Source: CAZYPB01 sp964649265
GTDB taxonomy: Archaea > Micrarchaeota > Micrarchaeia > Burarchaeales > JAKAKT01
DNA length: 9,936 nucleotides
Direction of reading: 5' to 3'
NCBI GenBank assembly: GCA_964649265.1
Contig: CAZYPB010000050.1
Span: 1-9,936, forward strand
The position numbers and the translations under genes were made by a program. Positions 1-5,070 of the stretch are shown here, in pieces. Numbering within the stretch: position 1 is the first letter of the stretch; every line of letters begins with the position of its first letter. The notes below the pieces were generated by a model that saw only the letters and a program-made list of their open reading frames with translations, ran no database searches and was not told the origin of the DNA.

Positions 1-604
1 TGAATTTGACATATATGGAGGGATCCTCCCGATCATCATATTCCAATTCATAGTTTGCAAGTGTTGTCTCGCACCTAGGGCATTGGGGCAATACGTAGAC
101 TCCTCTTTTCAGGAGCCCCTTCTCCTCTGCCTTCTTTATTGTGGCCCAGGATGATTCTATGTAATCGTTTTTGTAAGTAACATAGGGCATGTCCCAATCC
201 ATCCAAACTCCCAGGTTCTTGAATTGGCCAGACATAACACCTATGTATTGCGTTGCGAATTTCTTGCATCTTGAGATGAACTTAGGTATACCTTTCTTAA
301 TTATCTCTTTCTTTGATTTGAGCTTGAGCTCCTGCTCCACCTTCACCTCTATTGGAAGTCCGTGGGTATCGTAACCTGGTCTCGCCCTAACATTATATCC
401 TTTGAATCTTTTGTACCTGCAGAACAGGTCCTTGAGACATTTGTTCCATGCAGTTCCAGGGTGTATCTGACCTGTCGCATATGGTGGTCCATCGCAGAAA
501 TAATAGAACTTTCCCTTACTGTTCTTCCTTTTCAGCTTCTCGTAGATCTTGTTCTTTTCCCAAAATTTCATTGTTTTCTTTTCGACTTCATTGGGATTGT
601 ACAT
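1..604 (-). CDS. ileS: Isoleucyl-tRNA synthetase, N-terminal part (partial at left edge)
   Basis: This is the N-terminal ~201 residues of a class I isoleucyl-tRNA synthetase, the cytoplasmic enzyme that charges tRNA-Ile; the rest lies beyond base 1. Translating the minus strand from the ATG at 604-602 gives MYNPNEVEKKTMKFWEKNKI, then the class I catalytic-site block DGPPYATGQIHPGTAWNK (the HIGH signature region, read here as QIHPG), then RFKGYNVRARPGYDTHG and LPIEVKVE, which are characteristic of IleRS. A further stretch, GVWMDWDMPYVTYKND, is the usual substrate-binding block before the CP1 editing insertion. A GGGGAGTG ribosome-binding site sits at 618-611, 6 bases before the ATG and inside the upstream membrane-protein gene, whose end overlaps this start by 17 bases, so translation is probably coupled. 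The family assignment is secure; the KMSKS half cannot be seen. ValRS and LeuRS are less likely given the TAWNK and THGLPIEVKVE blocks. Confidence 0.93.
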   Translation of the reverse strand, partial: MYNPNEVEKKTMKFWEKNKIYEKLKRKNSKGKFYYFCDGPPYATGQIHPGTAWNKCLKDLFCRYKRFKGYNVRARPGYDTHGLPIEVKVEQELKLKSKKEIIKKGIPKFISRCKKFATQYIGVMSGQFKNLGVWMDWDMPYVTYKNDYIESSWATIKKAEEKGLLKRGVYVLPQCPRCETTLANYELEYDDREDPSIYVKF

Positions 605-998
605 TGGTTTCACTCCCCATCGTTATCTTCCTGGTGAAATAAAAGAAACTGGGCAAAAGGAACATGAGTGCAACTGGGACTGCAAGAGAGTTTGCAAGAG
701 GCCTTGTTGGATTCGAGATCCACACAAGTATAACTGCGATTAGAGCAAACATGACCAATGTCTTGTTAGGGGTCTCCTTCTCCCCAAAGGTCTTCTCAGC
801 CATCCAAACCAGCATGGGGTTCAGGAAGAATACTGTGAACAACAAGGGTATTGCAAATATATTTGATTTCAAAGAGAACAGGTCAACTGCCCAGAGAAGC
901 AATAACACAGCTACGCATGAAAGAACATAAAATCTCATTGTATCTGAATCATCGAACACGGCTTCACCTGAGAAACAGGTAGGTTTTTGTGACGTCAT
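588..998 (-). CDS. Four-span small membrane protein of unknown function
   Basis: I do not recognise this 136-residue protein. After a polar N-terminus of about 22 residues it shows four hydrophobic segments, at about 24-42, 46-66, 80-95 and 103-122, joined by short charged loops (AEKTFGEKETPNK between spans 2 and 3) and ending in a short polar tail. It is therefore an integral membrane protein with both ends probably on the same side. It is the first gene of a two-gene unit: its 3' end overlaps the ileS start by 17 bases and contains the ileS ribosome-binding site. The start is taken at the ATG at 998-996, the first in the frame. A TTATTTAAAC element on this strand at 1060-1051 could be its TATA box, which would give a leader of about 30 bases without a clear Shine-Dalgarno sequence. 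The link to IleRS may be only positional. Confidence 0.7.
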   Translation of the reverse strand: MTSQKPTCFSGEAVFDDSDTMRFYVLSCVAVLLLLWAVDLFSLKSNIFAIPLLFTVFFLNPMLVWMAEKTFGEKETPNKTLVMFALIAVILVWISNPTRPLANSLAVPVALMFLLPSFFYFTRKITMGSETNVQSQ

Positions 999-1051
999 AT
1001 TTATTAAAGGTGCCCAGAGCCCTATTCCTGGTTGATGACAAAAAACGAAAG

Positions 1052-1059
1052 TTTAAATA
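1052..1059 (+). promoter_or_regulatory. TATA box (TTTAAATA) for the 1090 operon, possibly shared with the divergent gene
   Basis: TTTAAATA lies about 35 bp before the GTG start at 1090, preceded by a purine-rich CGAAAG that could act as the BRE. Initiation about 25 bp downstream would leave a leader of only ~9 bases. Its TTTAAA core is palindromic and reads TTATTTAAAC on the minus strand, so the same core may also serve the membrane protein/ileS operon starting at 998. Only one good core is visible in the 91-bp divergent gap. Confidence 0.5.
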
Positions 1060-1089
1060 ATTGGAAAACCATAACATATTTTTATTCTC

Positions 1090-1329
1090 GTGATCGAATT
1101 GCAAAAAAGAATTGGAAAAACAGAAGCAAACGAAGCAAAGAGGAAAGGATTTTGTGACAAGCATGCTGAATCTAAGGCAGATGCGCTTGTCATGTCCTTA
1201 AAAAGGGACTTGTCGGATTACACTACTTATGGACCTGAAGTGAACAGGGGGAAAGACGCGCTTAAGAGAATAATGGCTGCAGTTGATTATATGGAGCTCA
1301 AGTCAAAGGAGGTGCAGCAACTCTCATAA
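1090..1329 (+). CDS. Small helical protein of unknown function (79 aa)
   Basis: I do not recognise this 79-residue protein. It is basic, charged and predicted by eye to be almost entirely helical (for example ADALVMSLKRDL, DALKRIMAAVDYMELKSKEV), with a single cysteine in GFCDKH and no signal peptide or membrane span. The start is a GTG; no other ATG or GTG fits the frame and the TATA box at 1052. The next gene follows after 5 bases, so the two form an operon. A strong anti-SD match, AAAGGAGGTG at 1305-1314, lies inside the last codons of this gene and presumably drives the following gene. Position just upstream of nurA hints at, but does not show, a link with DNA repair. Confidence 0.6.
   Translation: MIELQKRIGKTEANEAKRKGFCDKHAESKADALVMSLKRDLSDYTTYGPEVNRGKDALKRIMAAVDYMELKSKEVQQLS
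1305..1314 (+). promoter_or_regulatory. Strong Shine-Dalgarno sequence with unusually long spacing
   Basis: AAAGGAGGTG is the best ribosome-binding site on the plus strand. It is inside the 3' end of the 79-aa gene and about 20 bases before the TTG at 1335. In the downstream gene's frame no ATG, GTG or TTG lies between the in-frame stop at 1284-1286 and 1335, so either the spacing is really long or the start codon is non-standard (ATA at 1326 would be near-optimal in spacing). Confidence 0.5.
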
Positions 1330-1334
1330 GCTGC

Positions 1335-1940
1335 TTGAAAACAATCTCAGTTCTAACTCCTGACCCTGAGAAAGAATTCATTCGTTTACAGGAGGAGGTT
1401 CTTGCAAGGGTTGAGGGAACGAAGCATCATAAAAGGATGGAGGGGATGTTTCTTTCAGGAATTATGGATTTGCATGGATTCATACAGGAAAAGGAGGATG
1501 CACTTAAGGGGGAAACAGGCCTTCTTATGAAATACGCAATTGGCGGGGATCTTGACACAATGGCTGCTTCCATTTTATCAGTGATGGGGGAAACGGATCT
1601 TCTGCAGGAGGTTCTCCAGAGCAGGGATATTAGCGAAGATGCGGCAAGAACCTCAATCTATGCGTTTGTCGAAAGCGGTGATTTCGAGCTCATGGCCTCA
1701 ATTCTTAGAAAAGCGATCGAAGACAATAATCCGCATGTCAATGCGATCGCTGATGAATTCTCAAATATGCTTACTGGGAATTACCACAGCTTCACCACAG
1801 GAAGGATGTCCGGAGTGCACACCGTCCAAACAAATTTGAAAGACACACTCAGTAAGTATGGTGTGCCATCCACCCCTGAAGTAGTCCTACGGGCTCTGGA
1901 TACTTTTGCTGAGAAGCAGCACTCATTGGAAAACCAGTGA
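1335..1940 (+). CDS. Helical protein of unknown function (201 aa), second gene of operon
   Basis: I do not recognise this protein. It is acidic, soluble and apparently all-helical, with two stretches that look like repeated helical hairpins: YAIGGDLDTMAASILSVMG (about residues 67-85) and YAFVESGDFELMASILRKAI (about 108-127). Both share a [YF]A-x-GD-[LF]-[DE]-x-MA-[AS]-[IS]-IL core, which suggests an internal duplication of a solenoid type. The C-terminal third is more polar, with a His/Ser/Thr-rich stretch (NYHSFTTGRMSG). There is no membrane span. The start is uncertain: TTG 1335 is the first standard start codon in frame, 5 bases after the upstream stop. It is co-oriented with nurA, which begins 37 bases later under its own TATA box. 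Confidence 0.65.
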   Translation: MKTISVLTPDPEKEFIRLQEEVLARVEGTKHHKRMEGMFLSGIMDLHGFIQEKEDALKGETGLLMKYAIGGDLDTMAASILSVMGETDLLQEVLQSRDISEDAARTSIYAFVESGDFELMASILRKAIEDNNPHVNAIADEFSNMLTGNYHSFTTGRMSGVHTVQTNLKDTLSKYGVPSTPEVVLRALDTFAEKQHSLENQ

Positions 1941-1948
1941 GTTAACTG

Positions 1949-1958
1949 TTTAAATATA
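1949..1958 (+). promoter_or_regulatory. TATA box for nurA (leaderless spacing)
   Basis: TTTAAATATA is centred about 25 bp before the nurA ATG at 1978, so transcription should begin at or next to the start codon. There is no Shine-Dalgarno sequence between them (CGAGCCATCTCTTTCTC), which supports a leaderless mRNA. Confidence 0.65.
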
Positions 1959-1977
1959 AACGAGCCATCTCTTTCTC

Positions 1978-3024
1978 ATGTATGAGAGGATAGCTGAGAT
2001 AGCAAGAAACATAGCGCGGTCTGAAAAAGAGAAAAAGGAACTTGCAGATGAGATGAGAGTACAACAAGAGGAAGTATACCCTGATGCGCTCGAAAGGAAA
2101 TTGATAAGGAAGATCTCCTCAAAAAAGGTTAACTGTTCAGTTGGTGCTGTTGATGGTGGGCTTCTTGCACATGAATTTCATGGTATAGACCTTGTTATTG
2201 CCCGTGCTGTTGCTGTTGTTTTTGAGTATGTGAACTCTGAAAGGAAATCTCACAAATACTATCCGGGGGCAATTGTCCAGCCTGATGTGGATGCGCTCGG
2301 CTACCTTGATACGCATGAGTTCATGTGGTACAAGTCCCTTTTCAGATTAAGCAAGGAACTGCAGGTTGCAATAGAAGCAATAGAGAAATACAAACCTGAA
2401 TATATGTTCATGGATGGCTCTGTTGTTCCTCAGATATCTGATAAACCGAGCGAGGATTCTGATATAAGGGGACTTTATACCGAAGTTATAACGCAATATA
2501 AGAAGCTCTACAAGGCAGCTGATCTGTGCGAATGCTCTCTCGTGGGAGTAATAAAAGACAGCAGAGGAAAGAGATTCATAGACATACTTAAAAAACACTT
2601 AGGGCACGAGAATGGCTTGGGAAAGACCCATGATACAGGATTCCTTAATTTTCTTTTGAAAGAAGAAGAGAGGTCATTTACATTCAGGTACTCAAGCTCT
2701 GTTAAAGAGCACCAGGTTCTGAAAGATCTGAATGACTGGAGTTCGAGAATAAATGCTTTTTACCTAAAGGCAGTTGAGGGTGACAGACCTCTCAGAATAG
2801 AGTTCATAGAGGGAAAGAAGAGCTTTGATGAGATCGCTTCAGTTGTTTTCACATTGAGCAGAATAAATAAGAACTACGCATATCCTGCTGTTCTAATTGA
2901 GGCAGACATGCGCGCTGCACTTGATAGGGGGGAAATAGATCGCGTTTATGGGGAGCTTATAACAAGAACAGGGCTCCGTTCTTCAACAATGAGATTGAGG
3001 AGAGACTCAAGGCCTTTTAGGTAA
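1978..3024 (+). CDS. nurA: NurA-type 5'-3' nuclease
   Basis: The protein (348 aa) matches the NurA family, ring-forming nucleases that pair with the HerA translocase to resect double-strand DNA ends from the 5' side. Features in order: a charged N-terminal helical region (1-50); VGAVDGGLL at 55-63 with the metal-binding Asp59; a beta-rich core; FMDGSVVP at 144-151 with a second acidic residue, Asp146; GVIKDSRGKRF at 190-200, the conserved Lys/Ser-containing motif; and a C-terminal YPAVLIEADMRAAL block (302-315) typical of archaeal NurA. All the acidic metal ligands I expect are present, so it is probably active. Length is normal for the family. It has its own leaderless promoter and lies on the same strand as herA (5071), but two other genes intervene. 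Its last 18 bases overlap the 3' end of the convergent gene at 3007-3759. Confidence 0.88.
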   Translation: MYERIAEIARNIARSEKEKKELADEMRVQQEEVYPDALERKLIRKISSKKVNCSVGAVDGGLLAHEFHGIDLVIARAVAVVFEYVNSERKSHKYYPGAIVQPDVDALGYLDTHEFMWYKSLFRLSKELQVAIEAIEKYKPEYMFMDGSVVPQISDKPSEDSDIRGLYTEVITQYKKLYKAADLCECSLVGVIKDSRGKRFIDILKKHLGHENGLGKTHDTGFLNFLLKEEERSFTFRYSSSVKEHQVLKDLNDWSSRINAFYLKAVEGDRPLRIEFIEGKKSFDEIASVVFTLSRINKNYAYPAVLIEADMRAALDRGEIDRVYGELITRTGLRSSTMRLRRDSRPFR

Positions 3025-3759
3025 ATAGTTCTTGAACTTTTTCTTTATTCTATTGACATCCTCTGTTCTACTTACATCCTGGTATGCCTTAATTGCTCTT
3101 TTTGCAGATATGGCTATTCTATTGGCATTCTCTGCTGAATCACCCAATGGGAATGATGCCCTCATGGCAGCTATCTCATAATATCCTGGATTTACAAAAC
3201 GCGCCATTATTGTGTCTGCACTGAATAGGAGGTCATTTGCCTGTGCAGCTCTTGATGAATCAAGATCCTTTGAAACGACAAATGCAAGACTTGCTGTATC
3301 CTCGAGAGCCTGAGCAAGTACTAGTCTGTTGCGTTCTAATTCATCTTTTCTATCGGAAGAAAGTTCTTTATCTTTCAGCGCCTCTCCGGTGGATATAAGC
3401 TTCCATTCAAGTTTTCTTGCTGATGCCATATATGTATCATAAAGAGCACTGTTTGCTATTATCACAGCCTGCTCACCAGAGGTATCAGGAGTTATTCTCT
3501 GTCTTTCAAGGGAAATCTCCTTCTTTTCTGGGCCGAAAATTGCAACAGCAGTTATAATTACAGTTGTAAGTGCCATCAATGCAGCAGTAATGAGTACGGG
3601 TTTGGAGGTTTTTATCTTTATTATCCTCTCTGTCTTGGGCTCGACTCTAGTAAATTGCTTTCTTTTGCCTGGAAAAACGACTTCATCTTGCTGACGCTTC
3701 ATCTGTCCTGCAAAACGAATATTATCTTTTGGGCTTCGCTGAGCTGACTTCCCTTCCAT
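3007..3759 (-). CDS. Single-span membrane-anchored helical protein, unknown function
   Basis: I do not recognise this 250-residue protein. A very basic, polar N-terminus (1-53) leads into one hydrophobic span at about 54-76 (PVLITAALMALTTVIITAVAIF), followed by a ~170-residue soluble domain that is mostly helical and rich in Ala, Lys, Glu and Arg. The positive-inside rule puts the N-terminus in the cytoplasm and the large domain outside. The C-terminal domain has a TPR-like feel (ALYDTYMASARKLEWKLIST, FSADTIMARFVNPGYYEIAA), but I cannot assign it. ATG 3759 is preceded by a GGGGG tract at 3768-3764 and a TTTTTATA box at 3799-3792. It sits antiparallel between nurA and the 3947 gene, sharing 18 bp with the end of nurA, so the two transcripts are convergent. 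Confidence 0.72.
   Translation of the reverse strand: MEGKSAQRSPKDNIRFAGQMKRQQDEVVFPGKRKQFTRVEPKTERIIKIKTSKPVLITAALMALTTVIITAVAIFGPEKKEISLERQRITPDTSGEQAVIIANSALYDTYMASARKLEWKLISTGEALKDKELSSDRKDELERNRLVLAQALEDTASLAFVVSKDLDSSRAAQANDLLFSADTIMARFVNPGYYEIAAMRASFPLGDSAENANRIAISAKRAIKAYQDVSRTEDVNRIKKKFKNYLPKRP
3036..3050 (+). terminator. Possible T-rich terminator after nurA
   Basis: A pyrimidine/T-rich run (ACTTTTTCTTTATTC) begins 12 bases after the nurA stop. Archaeal RNA polymerase can terminate at T-rich tracts without a hairpin. It lies inside the convergent gene's coding region, so the run may simply be Lys/Asn/Glu codons on the other strand (the protein ends KKKFKNYLPKRP). Weak call. Confidence 0.2.
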
Positions 3760-3791
3760 TGAACCCCCTGTTCATATTATGTACAAAGTAG

Positions 3792-3799
3792 TATAAAAA
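3792..3799 (-). promoter_or_regulatory. TATA box (TTTTTATA) for the minus-strand membrane-anchored protein
   Basis: On the minus strand TTTTTATA lies about 36 bp before the ATG at 3759. Initiation would fall near 3770, leaving a leader of about 10 bases. A second AT-rich candidate, CTTTTTAAACC at 3829-3819 on the same strand, is about 63 bp from the start and would give a longer leader. Confidence 0.4.
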
Positions 3800-3848
3800 C
3801 CCTTGCATTTTTTAAAAGGTTTAAAAAGTCCTTTTACGTCGAAAAACT

Positions 3849-3859
3849 AATTCAGAATT
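3849..3859. repeat. Perfect palindrome AATTCAGAATT, distal copy
   Basis: This 11-base odd palindrome recurs at 3936-3946 as TATTCTGAATT, with one outer mismatch. The two are 87 bp apart centre to centre and flank the TATA box at 3904. The arrangement resembles paired operator sites for a dimeric repressor. This is seen in sequence; the function is inference, and a chance match in AT-rich DNA is possible. Confidence 0.35.
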
Positions 3860-3866
3860 ATAGCAA

Positions 3867-3889
3867 AATACGAATGTTTTCAATACGAA
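3867..3889 (+). repeat. Direct repeat AATACGAA x2 upstream of a promoter
   Basis: AATACGAA occurs at 3867-3874 and again at 3882-3889, 15 bases apart start to start, about 15-40 bp upstream of the TTTAAATA box at 3904. Spacing of one and a half helical turns and the position fit an activator site, but two 8-mers in an AT-rich gap are weak evidence. Confidence 0.25.
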
Positions 3890-3903
3890 ACAAATAACTA
3901 ATC

Positions 3904-3911
3904 TTTAAATA
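3904..3911 (+). promoter_or_regulatory. TATA box for the 3947/4164 gene
   Basis: TTTAAATA in ATCTTTAAATAATTG has the same form as the promoters of nurA, herA and galT in this window. It predicts initiation near 3931-3936. The reading frame that then opens begins at GTG 3947 or ATG 3956, giving a leader of roughly 10-25 bases. The frame with start codons at ideal leaderless spacing (GTG 3931) closes after 33 codons and is rejected. Confidence 0.5.
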
Positions 3912-3935
3912 ATTGAACCAAGATAATATAGTGCT

Positions 3936-3946
3936 TATTCTGAATT
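3936..3946. repeat. Near-palindrome TATTCTGAATT, start-proximal copy
   Basis: This is the second copy of the AATTCWGAATT palindrome; bases 3937-3946 are the exact reverse complement of 3849-3858. It lies right after the predicted transcription start and ends at the base before the second position of the GTG at 3947, where a bound repressor would block initiation or early elongation. The regulatory role is inference. Confidence 0.35.
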
Positions 3947-4306
3947 GTGTTTTCCATGTTAAAAAGACAACAATCCTACGCCGGAGTAATTTCTGTTACT
4001 GGGAAAAGAGGAAAGCGGAGATGGCGCCCTGAAGCACTTATTAGTAGTGAACCGATTCAAAAAGAGACCCCAGGGATTGAGATCTTCGTGAAAAAATTCA
4101 TAGAGAAGTTTGTACTTCCTGCTTTTAAGAACGATTTCAGAGTTAAAGGAAGTCTTTCCTACGATGTCCATGGAAAACAGGTGCTGGAATCTGGAACCGC
4201 TTGGAGAGAGAATAACAAGAGAGATAGAGAGATCTCCTTTATTGGCGAATGTGATGCTCTCAGTTGGGAGGGAGAGACTTGGTGGCGCCATCAGGGAATT
4301 GGCTGA
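3947..4306 (+). CDS. Unknown protein, probable N-terminal segment of a frameshifted gene
   Basis: This frame starts at GTG 3947 (or ATG 3956) just downstream of a TATA box. Its first ~81 codons, to about 4189, look like real coding sequence: G/A-rich first codon positions, AGA arginines, and a sensible peptide with a basic N-terminus (TGKRGKRRWRPEAL) followed by an amphipathic helix (FVKKFIEKFVLPAF). After about 4190 the quality drops (many Trp, odd composition) while the +1 frame becomes good, so the last ~39 codons to 4306 are probably not translated as such. I read it as the start of a ~354-residue protein joined by a +1 shift near 4190 to the frame that ends at 5012. The alternative is an independent 119-aa protein overlapping its neighbour by about 140 bases. 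No family is recognised. Confidence 0.5.
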   Translation: MFSMLKRQQSYAGVISVTGKRGKRRWRPEALISSEPIQKETPGIEIFVKKFIEKFVLPAFKNDFRVKGSLSYDVHGKQVLESGTAWRENNKRDREISFIGECDALSWEGETWWRHQGIG

Positions 4307-5012
4307 GCTTGAGGATATGGTTAACAGAGGAGAACCGCTTGAATCATGTGTCCAGAAATCGATGGATGTCTTTGTTTTGATCCAGAGAGCTGCACTGGAT
4401 CTTGTTTTCGATCCCACTTCATATAGTCATTCAATTGGAAAGAGAACAGATAGGCGGAAATACCTTGATGATACTATTAGAACAATAATGCCTTCCAATG
4501 GAACAGATAACCACCATTCATTTAAATTAAGGGTGCTTCTCCATCTGGCCAATGTTTTTGGAAAAAAATCATCTGACCCAAAGTCCTATAGTTTCGAGGG
4601 ATATGATTTTGATTGGCATAGGAAAAATTACATCTGTCCGGGGGATAGAACTAAGGTTTTCCAAATAACTGATGAGAGCCTAAGGGATGAAACCGAGAGA
4701 TTCCTGCGAAGCACTGGAATAAAGAATGGTGATTTCGATGCTATTTACGAAGAATTGAAAAGCCTGCACAGAGAAGCAATGGAAAGAAGAGAGAGTAGGA
4801 GAAGAGCTGTTGATAAACTTCTGGAGAACACTGTTAAAGAACAGGATGTTGTTCGTGCTCTTACGGATTTCTCAGGCAGGGTTCTGTCTCTTAGCGAGGA
4901 ACCCCACATAATTGATAGGAGAGGGATAAACCTTCTTTTAATTGCAGCCGACAATGCAGGTGAAAAAAGAGAGCAGATTAAGGGGATGCTTTTTGAAAAG
5001 GTCATGGAATAG
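4164..5012 (+). CDS. Helical protein of unknown function, between nurA and herA (likely C-terminal part of frameshifted gene)
   Basis: I do not recognise this protein. The open frame reaches back to TTG 4110, but bases 4110-4163 have poor coding character; ATG 4164 or 4170 are the first reasonable starts (MSMENRCWNL). From about 4191 the product is a soluble helical protein of ~273 residues, with LGERITREIERSPLLANVML, RELAELEDMVNRGEPLESC, a central less helical region (YSFEGYDFDWHRKNYIC), a strongly charged Glu/Arg helix (EELKSLHREAMERRESRRRA) and a helical end. No membrane span or catalytic motif is evident. It has no promoter or ribosome-binding site of its own, which supports fusion with the segment starting at 3947. 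The stop at 5012 is followed within 59 bases by herA on the same strand, so a partner role in HerA-NurA work is possible but unproven. Confidence 0.65.
   Translation: MSMENRCWNLEPLGERITREIERSPLLANVMLSVGRERLGGAIRELAELEDMVNRGEPLESCVQKSMDVFVLIQRAALDLVFDPTSYSHSIGKRTDRRKYLDDTIRTIMPSNGTDNHHSFKLRVLLHLANVFGKKSSDPKSYSFEGYDFDWHRKNYICPGDRTKVFQITDESLRDETERFLRSTGIKNGDFDAIYEELKSLHREAMERRESRRRAVDKLLENTVKEQDVVRALTDFSGRVLSLSEEPHIIDRRGINLLLIAADNAGEKREQIKGMLFEKVME
4184..4196 (+). other. Candidate +1 frameshift site at a CTGGAA tandem repeat
   Basis: CTGGAA-T-CTGGAA occurs here, exactly where the coding signal moves from the 3947 frame to the 4164 frame. Removing the single T at 4190 would join ...GKQVLE to LEPLGERITREIE... 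in one continuous frame. Three readings are possible: a true gene-breaking insertion, an assembly error, or programmed frameshifting. There is no homopolymer here, and none of the known shift-prone motifs is obvious to me. Confidence 0.4.
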
Positions 5013-5040
5013 GACTCAATGGAAAACCGCTCTCATAGGG

Positions 5041-5048
5041 TATTTAAA
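5041..5048 (+). promoter_or_regulatory. TATA box for herA (leaderless spacing)
   Basis: TATTTAAA is centred about 26 bp before the herA ATG at 5071. No Shine-Dalgarno sequence lies between, so a leaderless mRNA is expected. herA therefore seems to be transcribed separately from the preceding gene. Confidence 0.65.
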
Positions 5049-5070
5049 CAATTTCATTTAATCCTTAGAT

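Noticed and set aside
189..743. Several plus-strand open frames opposite ileS and the four-span protein
   Set aside because: They are antisense to a clearly recognisable IleRS and a coherent membrane protein; their peptides show no motif.
1035..1157. 40-codon plus-strand frame starting ATG 1035
   Set aside because: It runs through the TATA box and overlaps the 79-aa gene in another frame; Asn/Trp/Arg-rich peptide looks like a shadow.
3022..3042. AGTTC-TT-GAACT hairpin after the nurA stop as an intrinsic terminator
   Set aside because: A 5-bp stem with a 2-base loop is too tight to form; the T-rich run alone is kept as a weak candidate.
3760..3946. The AT-rich divergent region as a replication origin or CRISPR leader
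   Set aside because: No array of repeats, no origin-recognition-box pattern and no cdc6/orc1 or cas gene nearby; promoters and short repeats explain it.
3931..4032. Short frame from GTG 3931 at ideal leaderless spacing from the 3904 TATA box
   Set aside because: Only 33 codons, poor composition, ends in the middle of the better 3947 frame.
3959..4417. 152-aa minus-strand open frame
   Set aside because: Ser/Leu-rich, low-complexity composition typical of an antisense shadow; it lies opposite the two plus-strand frames that show proper coding character.
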